Assembly (NCBI RefSeq): GCF_051200875.1
Contig: NZ_CP195191.1
Span: 868,001 to 932,000 of the forward strand
Length of the DNA stretch: 64,000 nucleotides
Source of the DNA: Pseudotabrizicola sp051200875
GTDB taxonomy: Bacteria > Pseudomonadota > Alphaproteobacteria > Rhodobacterales > Rhodobacteraceae
Direction of reading: 5' to 3'
Shown here: one piece after another, positions 1 through 8,879 of the stretch
How the letters are laid out: every line of letters starts with the position of its first letter
How positions within the stretch are numbered: the first letter of the stretch is position 1
The notes under the pieces: generated by a model
The model's input: the letters and a program-made list of their open reading frames with translations, nothing else
Database searches by the model: none
Told to the model about the DNA's origin: nothing
Position numbers and translations under genes: made by a program

Positions 1-1747
1 GCACAATGACGTCGGTGTATTGCTCGAGATCATCAGGTTCGGCGACCTGTGTCCGGAACTTCCGCTTTATGCGTTCTGCAGAAAGTGCAATGGGCGTCAA
101 TGGGTTCTTGATCTCATGCGCAATGCGCCGTGCCACATCGCCCCAAGCTGCCATACGCTGGGCACTGACTAGTTCTGTGACGTCGTCGAAAGCCACGACA
201 TAGCCTTCAAGCCTTCCATTGTCGTTGCGGCGGACACTCATCCGCACCAAAAGGCTTTCCAGCTTGCCCTTGCGTGTCAGCCGTACTTCTTCCTGAACGG
301 CATTGGCACTTCCGTCCCTCAGTCTATCGAAAACCGCCTCAAACTCGGGAACGGCCGCGCCAAGGGCGACATCCGGCGTTTCGTCCGAAATATCGAGCAA
401 TCTCTCGGCAGCTCGGTTGACGAAATCCACCCTGCCTTCTGAATTCAGACCGATGACGCCTGCCGTTACGTTTGACAAAACGGAATCAAAAAGCCGCCGC
501 CGGCGTTCGGTTTGGCGGTGTCCTTCCATCAAAGCTTCACGCTGTCCTTTCAACTGCCGGGTCATCTGGTTGAAAAGGCGCCCCAGCATCGCGATCTCAT
601 CATCTCCGGGTTCTTCAATAACCCGGACGTCCAGATCGCCCCCGCCAACCCTTTGGGCGGCCCCGGCCAATCGGCCAACCGGACGGCTTAGTCGCTCGGC
701 AAACCAAAGCCCAAGCCAGACGGCGGCCAATATAAGGATGATGGCAAAACCGAGATAAATCAGGCCGAAATTGAACAACACCCGCCCGCGCTCGGATTCG
801 AGCTGATTGTAAAGCCGTACGGTTTCCTGCGTCTCATCCAATAAGGACAAAAGCTGACCATCAACCTCACGGCTCACGTAAAGATATCGGTCGGCAAAGG
901 CTTCTAGGTGTACCAGCGCGCGGAATTCATTATTTGACCAATCTTCAATGACCTGCGGACCTTCTTCAGCAGCGGCCTGCAGGGTCGCCATCGGAGGCTG
1001 TTCAAAGTCGAACAGGTAGGACCGTTCCCCACGGGTCTTAAGTTTGCCGGCGCCATCAATCAAAAACGCTTCCTTCAGACCGCGCTGCACGGCAGCCTGA
1101 CCCTGCGTCAGCAAGGGACGCAACTGATCATCCGCCAGGAAGAAGGTCGATTGCTTGGCGACATTCAAGTAGGCCGCGAGTGCGACGGCATCTGCAATCA
1201 GATCATCGCGGCTTTGCGTTTCGTAGGCCTGAGCTGCCGAAAGAGACGTGCCGACGACAGAACGCACGCGATCAGAAAACCAGCCCTCTAGCCCGATATT
1301 GACTGTCAACACGGCAAAAATGGCGACAAGTACGGTTGGAACTAAAGCGACGAGGGCGAACACACCCGACAGACGCAAATGAAGCCGCGATCCGGCAGAC
1401 TTGCTTCGCCTGTCGGCAATCAGCTTTGCCACGCGCGCTACAACCAATGCAGCAATACTGAGGATGTAAACAAGGTCCGCGAGCAAAACGATCCGCAGCA
1501 AGGGGCTCGTCGCGCCCTGACTGAACGGACCAAGCGCCAGAAATGTGCCAACCGCCAGCAGCGGACCAAGAAAGACCAGCCCGAAGGTCGTGGCGGTCTG
1601 CACCCGGCGCATACGACGAATGCGCGACAGCCTTTCCCAAGCCGCGCCCCCTGCCGTCTTGCTCAACGTGCGCTGCACCCTAACACTTTCCCTGATGTCG
1701 GCACCAATTCGTGCCCAAACCGCCACATGCCGTGTCCGATTCACCAT
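1..1747 (-). CDS. ntrY: Nitrogen regulation sensor histidine kinase NtrY (partial, 3' end outside window)
   Basis: Membrane sensor kinase, presumed partner of NtrX, which would lie beyond the left edge. The frame read from ATG at 1747 is open to position 1. It shows an N-terminal pair of hydrophobic segments, a periplasmic-type loop, another membrane segment, a HAMP-like stretch (RLSRPVGRLAGAAQRV), a PAS-like region and the H-box HEIKNPLTPI near the left edge, typical of NtrY. The catalytic ATPase domain is missing because the window ends. It follows ntrC by 32 bases in the same direction, the usual ntrBC-ntrYX order of alphaproteobacteria. The kinase family is clear; the NtrY identity rests on the H-box and the neighbours. 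Confidence 0.92.
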   Translation of the reverse strand, partial: MVNRTRHVAVWARIGADIRESVRVQRTLSKTAGGAAWERLSRIRRMRRVQTATTFGLVFLGPLLAVGTFLALGPFSQGATSPLLRIVLLADLVYILSIAALVVARVAKLIADRRSKSAGSRLHLRLSGVFALVALVPTVLVAIFAVLTVNIGLEGWFSDRVRSVVGTSLSAAQAYETQSRDDLIADAVALAAYLNVAKQSTFFLADDQLRPLLTQGQAAVQRGLKEAFLIDGAGKLKTRGERSYLFDFEQPPMATLQAAAEEGPQVIEDWSNNEFRALVHLEAFADRYLYVSREVDGQLLSLLDETQETVRLYNQLESERGRVLFNFGLIYLGFAIILILAAVWLGLWFAERLSRPVGRLAGAAQRVGGGDLDVRVIEEPGDDEIAMLGRLFNQMTRQLKGQREALMEGHRQTERRRRLFDSVLSNVTAGVIGLNSEGRVDFVNRAAERLLDISDETPDVALGAAVPEFEAVFDRLRDGSANAVQEEVRLTRKGKLESLLVRMSVRRNDNGRLEGYVVAFDDVTELVSAQRMAAWGDVARRIAHEIKNPLTPIALSAERIKRKFRTQVAEPDDLEQYTDVIV

Positions 1748-1779
1748 GAGGCGAACCGGACACGGCCAATGTTGCGGTT

Positions 1780-3147
1780 TTACATCAGTTTGCGACGCCG
1801 TGTCACGCGGATATCGAGTTCAGTGATTTTTTTACGCAAGGTATTGCGGTTGATCCCCAAAAGGTCCGCACATTTTGCCTGATTTCCTGCAGTGGCATCC
1901 AAAGCGATTTCGATCAGAGGCATTTCTACCTCTCGCAAAATTCGCTGATAAACGCCGGCTGGGGGCAACTGTCCGCCATGCAAATCGAAATAGCGCTTCA
2001 AATGTCGGGCCACGCTCGCCGAAAGCTTTTCGTTCTCGCCGCCGCCCTTAAGCGGCTCCATCGCGGGCTGATTCCCCAGGACGGCCTCAACTTCGGATTT
2101 CGCGATTTCAACCTCGGTCGCCGTCACCATCAAACGTCGCAGCGTATTCTCAAGCTGACGTACGTTTCCCGGCCAACTGAAATTTCGCACCAATTCGCGC
2201 GCATCATTTGACAAGCGACGCAAGTTGCCGAAATCCCGTTCACCACGGGCCAGGAAATGGTCAGCAAGCAAGGGAATGTCGTCCACCCTCTCCCGCAGGC
2301 TTGGAACATGCAGCGTCACACCTGAAAGGCGATAGTATAAATCTTGTCGGAAAAGGCCTGCTTCCATGCGCGAGGACAAATCGACCTGACTTGTCGCCAT
2401 AATTCTTGGTGCTGTGTCGGACATCATATCCATCATCCGCACAATGCGCGCTTGGGTGTCCTCGTCGTAGTCTGCCACCTCGTCAAAGACTAGGCTGCCG
2501 CCTTTAACCCGCGACAAAAGCTGCGAAGGCCCATCTACGCCTTGCAGATCGCTTGCCTGAGCCACCACGAACGGCAGGGTTCTACGATCTGAAAAATCAT
2601 GAATTGCACGGGCAATCAGGCTTTTTCCTGTTCCGCTTTCCCCCGTAATCAGCACAGCGAGATCAGTATTCATCACGCGCGCCACAAGCCGGTAAAGAGC
2701 TTGCATTGCCGGCGTACGACCCACCAACGGCAAGTCTTCCCCCGCCTCGCGGATGGGCTGTGGAGCTGTTTTTGGCATGCGCCGTTTTTGTTCCAGCGCC
2801 TTGGCTGACCGCTTCATCAAGTCCGGTAAGTCAAACGGTTTTGGCAGGTAATCAAAAGCCTCTGCTTCTGCTGCCTGAATGGCGGTCATAATCGTGTTCT
2901 GCGCCGAGATTACGATTACCGGAAGACCGGGACGCATCTTCCCGATACGCGGAAGTGCGTCCAAGCCGTTCCCGTCAGGCATGATCACGTCAGAGATTAT
3001 TAGGTCGCCTTTTCCTTCCTCTACCCACCGCATCAAGGTCATCAGGCTGGAAGTAGCATGAACCTTACAGCCGGCGCGCGTCAGGGCTTGCGTCAGAACC
3101 GTCCGGATTGTCCGATCGTCATCTGCCACCAATACCGTACCATCCAT
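1780..3147 (-). CDS. ntrC: Nitrogen regulation response regulator NtrC (GAFTGA-less type)
   Basis: Response regulator of nitrogen assimilation, phosphorylated by NtrB. 455 residues: receiver domain (about 1-120, phospho-acceptor Asp53 in ISDVIMPDG), AAA+ domain with Walker A GESGTGKS (169-176) and Walker B GGSLVFDEV (216-224), R-finger region, and a Fis-type helix-turn-helix at the C-terminus (NQAKCADLLGINRNTLRKK). Between Walker A and Walker B the segment is short and has no GAFTGA sigma-54 contact loop. This matches the known Rhodobacter NtrC, which activates the housekeeping RNA polymerase rather than sigma-54 holoenzyme. The start codon overlaps the ntrB stop (TGATG), so the two are translationally coupled. 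Confidence 0.96.
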   Translation of the reverse strand: MDGTVLVADDDRTIRTVLTQALTRAGCKVHATSSLMTLMRWVEEGKGDLIISDVIMPDGNGLDALPRIGKMRPGLPVIVISAQNTIMTAIQAAEAEAFDYLPKPFDLPDLMKRSAKALEQKRRMPKTAPQPIREAGEDLPLVGRTPAMQALYRLVARVMNTDLAVLITGESGTGKSLIARAIHDFSDRRTLPFVVAQASDLQGVDGPSQLLSRVKGGSLVFDEVADYDEDTQARIVRMMDMMSDTAPRIMATSQVDLSSRMEAGLFRQDLYYRLSGVTLHVPSLRERVDDIPLLADHFLARGERDFGNLRRLSNDARELVRNFSWPGNVRQLENTLRRLMVTATEVEIAKSEVEAVLGNQPAMEPLKGGGENEKLSASVARHLKRYFDLHGGQLPPAGVYQRILREVEMPLIEIALDATAGNQAKCADLLGINRNTLRKKITELDIRVTRRRKLM

Positions 3148-4244
3148 CAGTCAGCCTCCATGCTCTTCGGTGCCACCGGAAGAGATACCCGGAACACAGT
3201 GCGCCCTGGCACCGAGTCCACCTGTATCCACCCTTCGTGGTCAGATATGATTTTTGAAACGAGGGCGAGTCCAAGCCCAGTTCCGTTTTCTCGGCCGGAA
3301 ACAAAGGGCTCGAAGATATCTGCTGCGATTTCCGGTGCGATCCCCGGGCCATCGTCAATAATTTCAACGTTCAAGGGAAGAACAGACGGCTTTCCCAATT
3401 TCCGACGAAGCCGCAACGAAAGGTCATAGAATGTGCGCAGACGAATTGTTGTACCCGTGGTCTTACAGGCTTCGGCCGCATTCTTGATAAGGTTCAGGAA
3501 GACCTGCATCAATTGATCAGGATCCGCATAGGTCGGCGGAAGTGACGGATCGTAATCCTCGATGATCTGCATATGGGCGGCAAATCCAACCATCGCCGAC
3601 TTTCTGGCACGGTCCAATGCGTCATGGATATTGACCGCACGCCTTTCCGGGGGGCGGACATTGCCGAATTGTTCAACTTGTTCAAGCAGTTTCACAATTC
3701 GACGGGTTTCCTCCACGATCAGATCGGTCAGTTCCCGATCCTCGGCATTTAGACCCATCGACAAAAGTTGCGCGGCACCGGAAATTCCAGCCAAGGGGTT
3801 CTTGATCTCGTGCGCCAACATTTCGGCCATGCCGATGGCCGATTTTGCAGCTGACTTGACGCTCATCGAACGGCCTAGTCGGTCTGCAATGTCTCGGGGG
3901 CTGATCAACACCATCAGGAAGTCGGCATTGTCGTTCATCGGTGCGATTTGAAGATTGCATTGCACCGGGGCGCGCTCGCCAGTCGTCACATCCACGTCGT
4001 TGATAAAGATAGGCGACTGGTTCTTTCGCGCCCGGGAGAAAGCTTCTTCCATCGGCGCATCAATCACTAACCGATCCAGAACCGGCTGCCCCATCAAAGC
4101 ACGGCTGGAAAGGTTAAGGAAAATTTCGCCCGCCGGATTGACCTCTGCGACCCGACCGTCCAAGCCAACCAGCAATGCCGGTATTGGCAGGCTCGCCCAA
4201 ATGACGCCGGGAACAGGGTATGGCTGGCGGTAGACGGGGGTCAT
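3147..4244 (-). CDS. ntrB: Nitrogen regulation sensor kinase/phosphatase NtrB
   Basis: Cytosolic two-component kinase that phosphorylates or dephosphorylates NtrC, normally under PII control. 365 residues, no membrane segment: PAS domain (about 15-120), H-box with His145 in AHEIKNPLAG, then N box (NLIKNAAEAC), G1 (DDGPGI) and G2 (GTGLGLALV) motifs of the HATPase. Its ATG overlaps the dusB stop (ATGA) and its stop overlaps the ntrC start, so dusB-ntrB-ntrC are tightly coupled. Full length for the family. Confidence 0.96.
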   Translation of the reverse strand: MTPVYRQPYPVPGVIWASLPIPALLVGLDGRVAEVNPAGEIFLNLSSRALMGQPVLDRLVIDAPMEEAFSRARKNQSPIFINDVDVTTGERAPVQCNLQIAPMNDNADFLMVLISPRDIADRLGRSMSVKSAAKSAIGMAEMLAHEIKNPLAGISGAAQLLSMGLNAEDRELTDLIVEETRRIVKLLEQVEQFGNVRPPERRAVNIHDALDRARKSAMVGFAAHMQIIEDYDPSLPPTYADPDQLMQVFLNLIKNAAEACKTTGTTIRLRTFYDLSLRLRRKLGKPSVLPLNVEIIDDGPGIAPEIAADIFEPFVSGRENGTGLGLALVSKIISDHEGWIQVDSVPGRTVFRVSLPVAPKSMEAD

Positions 4245-5254
4245 GCAGCAGCCCGCCCCGGTTGCGAGAAGCTTGCACGGATCAGACGAACAACCTCAGC
4301 AGGGCTTTCGGATGTCAGTATCTCGTGACGGTAAACAAGCGCACCAGCCTCCTTAAGATACCACGATAGATGCTTGCGCGCCGTCTTCACCCCAAGTCCA
4401 ATTCCGTAGAACGACAGTTGGGACTCGTAATGCGCGATGATCAGATCGGCCAATTCGTAACCGTTGGGAATTTTCGGCGCAGCAGTGCCATAGATATCAT
4501 GGGCGATCTGCGCGAGCCGCCAAGGTGCACCTTGTGCACCGCGGCCAATCATCACCCCGTCTGCACCTGACTGCTGCAATGCTTCTTTCGCAGTTTTCGT
4601 ATCAACAATGTCTCCATTGGCGATGACAGGAATTGAAACGGCTTCCTTGACTGCCCGAATGGCAGCCCAGTTCGCGTGACCCTTATAAAATTGGACGCGC
4701 GTTCGGCCATGAATTGTGACCATTTGAATGCCAGCCGCCTCAGCACGCCGTGCAAGTTCTGGAGCATTCAAATTGTTGTCGTCCCAACCTAGCCGTGTCT
4801 TAAGTGTCACCGGGATTTTTACCGCCCCCACGACTGCCTCGATCAGGGCAATTGCCAGATCCGGCTCTCGCATCAGCGCAGATCCACACGCGCCATTCCC
4901 ACCCGCTGCCGTCACGCGTTTGGCCGGGCAGCCCATATTGATGTCGATGACGCGAGCGCCCTGCCCTTCAGCATAACGCGCAGCTTCCGCCATTGCGCTT
5001 GGTTCACGACCTGCAAGTTGTACACTGGTTGTCGCTTCCCCAAAACCCAACTCGGCCTTGGCGCGCGCTTGCGGCTTGGCATTGATGACGTCGTGGCTCG
5101 CAATCATCTCGGATACTACCAGACCCGCGCCGAAGCCCGACACGACACGGCGAAACGGCAGGTCTGTAATCCCCGCCAGCGGTGCCAACAATACCGGCGG
5201 ATCAATAGAAAGCGAGTCGAGTACGATGGCCAATTGCCTAATCCTTGTGCGCAC
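4241..5254 (-). CDS. dusB: tRNA-dihydrouridine synthase DusB (NifR3)
   Basis: FMN-dependent reductase that makes dihydrouridine in the tRNA D-loop. 337 residues with the TIM-barrel landmarks of the family: LAPLAGITDLPFR near the N-terminus, the DINMGCP-(A)-K segment with its conserved Cys, the TIHGRTR motif and the IANGDI and DGVMIGRGAQGAPW flavin-binding stretches. First gene of the dusB-ntrB-ntrC-ntrY operon, the arrangement for which the name nifR3 was coined in Rhodobacter. The N-terminal ten residues are not conserved in the family and an internal TTG a few codons downstream is an alternative start. Confidence 0.94.
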   Translation of the reverse strand: MRTRIRQLAIVLDSLSIDPPVLLAPLAGITDLPFRRVVSGFGAGLVVSEMIASHDVINAKPQARAKAELGFGEATTSVQLAGREPSAMAEAARYAEGQGARVIDINMGCPAKRVTAAGGNGACGSALMREPDLAIALIEAVVGAVKIPVTLKTRLGWDDNNLNAPELARRAEAAGIQMVTIHGRTRVQFYKGHANWAAIRAVKEAVSIPVIANGDIVDTKTAKEALQQSGADGVMIGRGAQGAPWRLAQIAHDIYGTAAPKIPNGYELADLIIAHYESQLSFYGIGLGVKTARKHLSWYLKEAGALVYRHEILTSESPAEVVRLIRASFSQPGRAAA

Positions 5255-5413
5255 AGTGTTCAGCTAATCCCGTCGACGCGGAATAACAAACTCCCAAGCG
5301 TGTTGAAACGTCTGAAAAACAAGCATAGCCTATTTTTTGTGCATACCTGCTGATTTCCTACCCAAGTTGCGCAAACGCAAAGGCTGATCTAAGCAAGGCG
5401 CAGGAGCATCGAA

Positions 5414-6535
5414 ATGACATCAGCCGCCATCATTGTAGCTGCAGGACGGGGCACTCGTGCCGGTGGGGATCTGCCGAAACAGTGGCAACTCTTGGCCGGC
5501 GAACCGGTCTTGACGCATACGATTGAAGCGTTGCGTCCTTTTGTTGACATGGTTGTTTTGGCCATTCATCCCGATGATCGGGAAAAAGCTGCCCACTATG
5601 CTTTGCCTATGGTCGACGGCGGATCAACGCGAATGCAATCCGTTCGAAATGCCCTAGAATGGCTATCGGATAAGGGAATCGACAACGTCCTTATCCATGA
5701 CGGCGCAAGGCCTACGGTGCCCGGCCACATTGTTCGGTCTGTCCTGAAAGCATTGGAAACGTCGCCGGGCGCTGCACCCGCCTTGGCGGTCACCGATGCA
5801 CTTTGGCGCGGAACTTCAGTTGTGGAAGGCACTGCTGATCGAACCGGACTATGGCGGGCACAAACCCCTCAAGGATTTCATTTCGACGCCATTCTCAAGG
5901 CACATCGTAGTGCACAGCAGGATGCGGCAGATGACGTCGAACTTGCCCGGGCTGCAGGATACACAGTGGCCATCGTGCCCGGGGACGAAGACAATCTAAA
6001 GGTAACCTTTCCAGGTGATTTCCAAAGAGCAGAAGCAATATTGAAAGGACGGCGCATGGATATCCGTGTGGGTAACGGCTTTGACGTTCACGCCTTCACC
6101 GAAGGGCAAGGGGTCTGGCTGTGCGGCGTAAGGGTTCCACACACAAAGGCTTTGCTTGGCCATTCAGACGCTGATGTTGGCATGCATGCGCTGACGGATG
6201 CGATCTATGGCGCCCTGGCCGAGGGGGACATCGGGGTCCACTTCCCACCCAGCGATCCGCAATGGAAAGGGGCCGAAAGCCAGATCTTTCTTCGCCACGC
6301 GATGCAACGGGTTCAGGAACGCGGCTTTTCGCTGTCAAACTGCGATGTTACCTTGATCTGCGAACGACCGAAGGTTGGCCCGCATCAAGGGGAAATGCGG
6401 GCGGCACTGGCAGAAATCATGAGGGTCGAAATCGAACGCATAAGCGTAAAGGCGACCACGTCCGAAAAGCTTGGCTTCACAGGCCGCGAAGAGGGCATCG
6501 CAGCCTTGGCAACCGCAACTCTGGTGAAAAAATGA
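5414..6535 (+). CDS. ispDF: Bifunctional IspD/IspF of the MEP isoprenoid pathway
   Basis: Fusion of 2-C-methyl-D-erythritol 4-phosphate cytidylyltransferase and 2-C-methyl-D-erythritol 2,4-cyclodiphosphate synthase. The IspD part (about 1-212) carries AAGRGTRAGGDLPKQW and LIHDGARP. The IspF part begins at Met215 (MDIRVGNGFDVHAF) with metal ligands Asp224 and His226, then GHSDADVGMHALTDA and the KATTSEKLGFTGREEG end. The fused form is known from alphaproteobacteria. It is divergent from dusB across about 160 bases and its stop overlaps the pgpA start. Confidence 0.97.
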   Translation: MTSAAIIVAAGRGTRAGGDLPKQWQLLAGEPVLTHTIEALRPFVDMVVLAIHPDDREKAAHYALPMVDGGSTRMQSVRNALEWLSDKGIDNVLIHDGARPTVPGHIVRSVLKALETSPGAAPALAVTDALWRGTSVVEGTADRTGLWRAQTPQGFHFDAILKAHRSAQQDAADDVELARAAGYTVAIVPGDEDNLKVTFPGDFQRAEAILKGRRMDIRVGNGFDVHAFTEGQGVWLCGVRVPHTKALLGHSDADVGMHALTDAIYGALAEGDIGVHFPPSDPQWKGAESQIFLRHAMQRVQERGFSLSNCDVTLICERPKVGPHQGEMRAALAEIMRVEIERISVKATTSEKLGFTGREEGIAALATATLVKK

Positions 6536-7026
6536 TCAGAGCAATCACCACCTTTTTCTACGTGGGCCACTTACGACCAGCGCCCGGCACCTACGGAAGC
6601 CTTGTTGCTTTGGCCTTGGGCGTGCTCATTGATGGATATTTGGGTTTCCCCGCTCTCTTGGGGGCAACTCTTGCTGTCACGTGGCTTGGGTTTTGGGCTT
6701 GCGCCAAAGACCTGAAAGACAGGCCCGAAGAAGACCCTTCTGAAATCGTCATTGACGAAGTGGCAGGTCAATGGCTTGCACTGCTCTTTCCGGCGGCTGC
6801 GTTCTTTTTTGGTCCCGGCAAAGAAGGCTTCCTGCCTTGGCCGGCATGGGTCGGGGCGTTCCTTCTGTTCCGCTTGTTCGACATCTGGAAACCGTCTCTT
6901 GTGGGCAAGGCAGACGCGCGACATGACCCGGTTGGCGTAATGCTGGACGACCTTTGGGCCGGCGTTTTTGCCGGGATCAGTGCTATTGTCCTTGGCGTTC
7001 TATGGCACTTGGTTCTGTTCTCATGA
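6532..7026 (+). CDS. pgpA: Phosphatidylglycerophosphatase A
   Basis: Inner-membrane phosphatase that dephosphorylates phosphatidylglycerophosphate to phosphatidylglycerol. 164 residues from the ATG that overlaps the ispDF stop (ATGA); the frame stays open further upstream inside ispDF but that part is not gene. Family motifs seen: APGTYGSLVAL near the N-terminus, EIVIDEVAGQW in the centre and LFRLFDIWKPS plus GVMLDDLWAG near the end, with several hydrophobic segments. Its own stop overlaps the next start (ATGA). Confidence 0.93.
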   Translation: MIRAITTFFYVGHLRPAPGTYGSLVALALGVLIDGYLGFPALLGATLAVTWLGFWACAKDLKDRPEEDPSEIVIDEVAGQWLALLFPAAAFFFGPGKEGFLPWPAWVGAFLLFRLFDIWKPSLVGKADARHDPVGVMLDDLWAGVFAGISAIVLGVLWHLVLFS

Positions 7027-7493
7027 CTGACGCAGCCGCGGTTCTGGAACTGGCTCGACGCAAAGGCTGGAAAATTGTTACGGCAGAAAGTTGCACAGGC
7101 GGGCTCATCTCAGCGGCATTGACCGATATTCCGGGTTCATCCGATGTGGTCGACAGAGGGTTTGTGACCTATTCGAATGACGCCAAGGTCGCGATGCTCG
7201 GCATTCTTCCTCAAACACTCGTCAATCACGGGGCGGTTAGTGAGGAAATCGCAAGAGAAATGGCCGTTGGGGCCCTTATCCGCTCGAAAGCCAATGTCAG
7301 CGTCGCCGTCACAGGAATCGCAGGTCCGGGCGGATCGGAATTCAAGCCCGAAGGACGGGTCTGTTTCGGGGTGGCGACCGTGGATCAGTGCAGGACAGAA
7401 ACAGTCGAGTTTGGCGCCATTGGGCGTCGAATGGTGCGCGCCGCAACCGTTGAACATGCGCTGAATCTTTTGGCAAACGCGCTGCAGTCATAA
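7023..7493 (+). CDS. pncC: CinA-like C-terminal domain protein (nicotinamide-nucleotide amidase)
   Basis: 156 residues, a stand-alone CinA C-terminal domain; family members deamidate nicotinamide mononucleotide. The start MTDAAAVLELARRKG overlaps the pgpA stop. Motifs: TAESCTGGLISAALTDIPGSS with the conserved Ser/Cys region, VTYSNDAK, GAVSEE and VAVTGIAGPGG. The N-terminal MoaB-like half of full CinA is absent, which is common. Third gene of a coupled ispDF-pgpA-cinA set. Confidence 0.93.
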   Translation: MTDAAAVLELARRKGWKIVTAESCTGGLISAALTDIPGSSDVVDRGFVTYSNDAKVAMLGILPQTLVNHGAVSEEIAREMAVGALIRSKANVSVAVTGIAGPGGSEFKPEGRVCFGVATVDQCRTETVEFGAIGRRMVRAATVEHALNLLANALQS

Positions 7494-7656
7494 TCTTTTT
7501 TCTGCACCAATGTGGGCAGATGCAATCCATTTTCGCCCATTTATTGGACAATAATGAAACGGCGCGCAAAATAAGCACGTTTATCTTTGCCGCCCCTTTC
7601 TTGTGCAAAGGTTTCACGTTTTCTGCCCGCACTTGGATTTCCACAGGGGGGAAGAA

Positions 7657-8835
7657 ATGAACGGGGCAGACACCGCCTTTATCATCACAGCGACGGCACT
7701 TGTCTTGTTCATGACCCTGCCGGGGCTCGCACTCTTTTATGGTGGCTTGGTTCGTGCGCGGAACGTGCTTTCGGTGTTCATGCACTGCTTCGCCATCGCA
7801 TGCGTGATGTCGATTCTTTGGCTGGTTGCCGGGTATTCGATCGCGTTCGGTGGCGCCGGTCCGTGGTTTGGCGGTTTCGAAAAGGCATTCTTGTCCGGGG
7901 TCACCGTTGACAGCCTGATTGGCACACTGCCAGAGGTCTTGTTCTTTGCCTTTCAGATGACCTTTGCGATCATCACACCAGCCCTGATCGTAGGCGCCTA
8001 TGTAGAACGTGTGGGCTTTGGCTTTGTTCTGCTGTTTTCAGGCCTGTGGATGCTCGCCGTCTATGCTCCCGTCGTTCATTGGATCTGGGGCGGTGGCGCG
8101 ATGGCCGATGGCGGTATCTTTGGTGATGTAGGAACCCGCGATTTTGCAGGTGGTATCGTTGTGCACGAAACCGCTGGCCTTGCTGCGCTTCTTATTGCCT
8201 ATGTTCTGGGCCCGCGAAAGCATCGCACAACGCCCCCCCACCAGCCCGGGATGGTTATGGTTGGCGCAGCAATGCTCTGGGTCGGTTGGTTCGGCTTTAA
8301 CGGTGGTTCGGCCTTGGCGGCGAACGGTCATGCTGCAATGGCGCTGACTGTGACGCACCTATCTGCAGCAGCAGCGTCATTAAGCTGGATCCTTTGGGAG
8401 CGCATTAAATTCGGACGCGCCTCGCTTGTTGGTCTGGTGACCGGTACGATTGCTGGTTTGGCGTCTATCACGCCTGCTTCCGGCTTTGTTGGTCCAGGCG
8501 CGGCGCTTTTGATCGGTGGTGTCGCTGGCATTCTTTGCCAAGAAGCGGTCAACCTTGTTCGAAACCGTCTGCGCATCGACGATACACTCGATGTCTTCGC
8601 AGTTCATGGAGTCGGCGGGATCTTTGGCACAATCATGATTGCTGCCTTTGGTCATGGCACTTGGATCGCACAGTTGGGCGCGCTCGCAATCGTTGGCGTC
8701 TTCACTCTGGTGGTGACTTTTGTGCTGATCAAGCTGGTGTCATTGGTCACGCCCCTACGAGTGGACATCGAGACCGAAACCAATGGCCTTGACCTCTCGG
8801 TTCATGGCGAACGCGCTTACGAACTGAACTCCTGA
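7657..8835 (+). CDS. amtB: Ammonium transporter (Amt family)
   Basis: Inner-membrane ammonium channel, 392 residues with about eleven hydrophobic segments. Family signatures: FYGGLVRARNVLS near the start, FAGGIVVHETAG, GWFGFNGGSALAANG and FAVHGVGGIFGT, with the two pore histidines in the expected segments. The ATG at 7657 is chosen because a strong Shine-Dalgarno (AGGGGGGAAG) lies just upstream; an earlier GTG at 7603 lacks one. No glnK is adjacent. Nitrogen control would fit the ntrBC operon nearby but is inferred. A strong hairpin terminator follows. Confidence 0.94.
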   Translation: MNGADTAFIITATALVLFMTLPGLALFYGGLVRARNVLSVFMHCFAIACVMSILWLVAGYSIAFGGAGPWFGGFEKAFLSGVTVDSLIGTLPEVLFFAFQMTFAIITPALIVGAYVERVGFGFVLLFSGLWMLAVYAPVVHWIWGGGAMADGGIFGDVGTRDFAGGIVVHETAGLAALLIAYVLGPRKHRTTPPHQPGMVMVGAAMLWVGWFGFNGGSALAANGHAAMALTVTHLSAAAASLSWILWERIKFGRASLVGLVTGTIAGLASITPASGFVGPGAALLIGGVAGILCQEAVNLVRNRLRIDDTLDVFAVHGVGGIFGTIMIAAFGHGTWIAQLGALAIVGVFTLVVTFVLIKLVSLVTPLRVDIETETNGLDLSVHGERAYELNS

Positions 8836-8844
8836 TCCCCTGAC

Positions 8845-8879
8845 TGCCGTCAGCCCTATTCGGCTGGCGGCACTTTTTT
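8845..8879 (+). terminator. Intrinsic terminator of amtB
   Basis: Stem TGCCGTCAGCC (8845-8855) with GGCTGGCGGCA (8862-8872), 11 base pairs including one G-U, followed by CTTTTTT. It lies after the amtB stop and runs into the 3' coding end of the convergent cytochrome gene, where the T run encodes two lysines. Confidence 0.85.
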
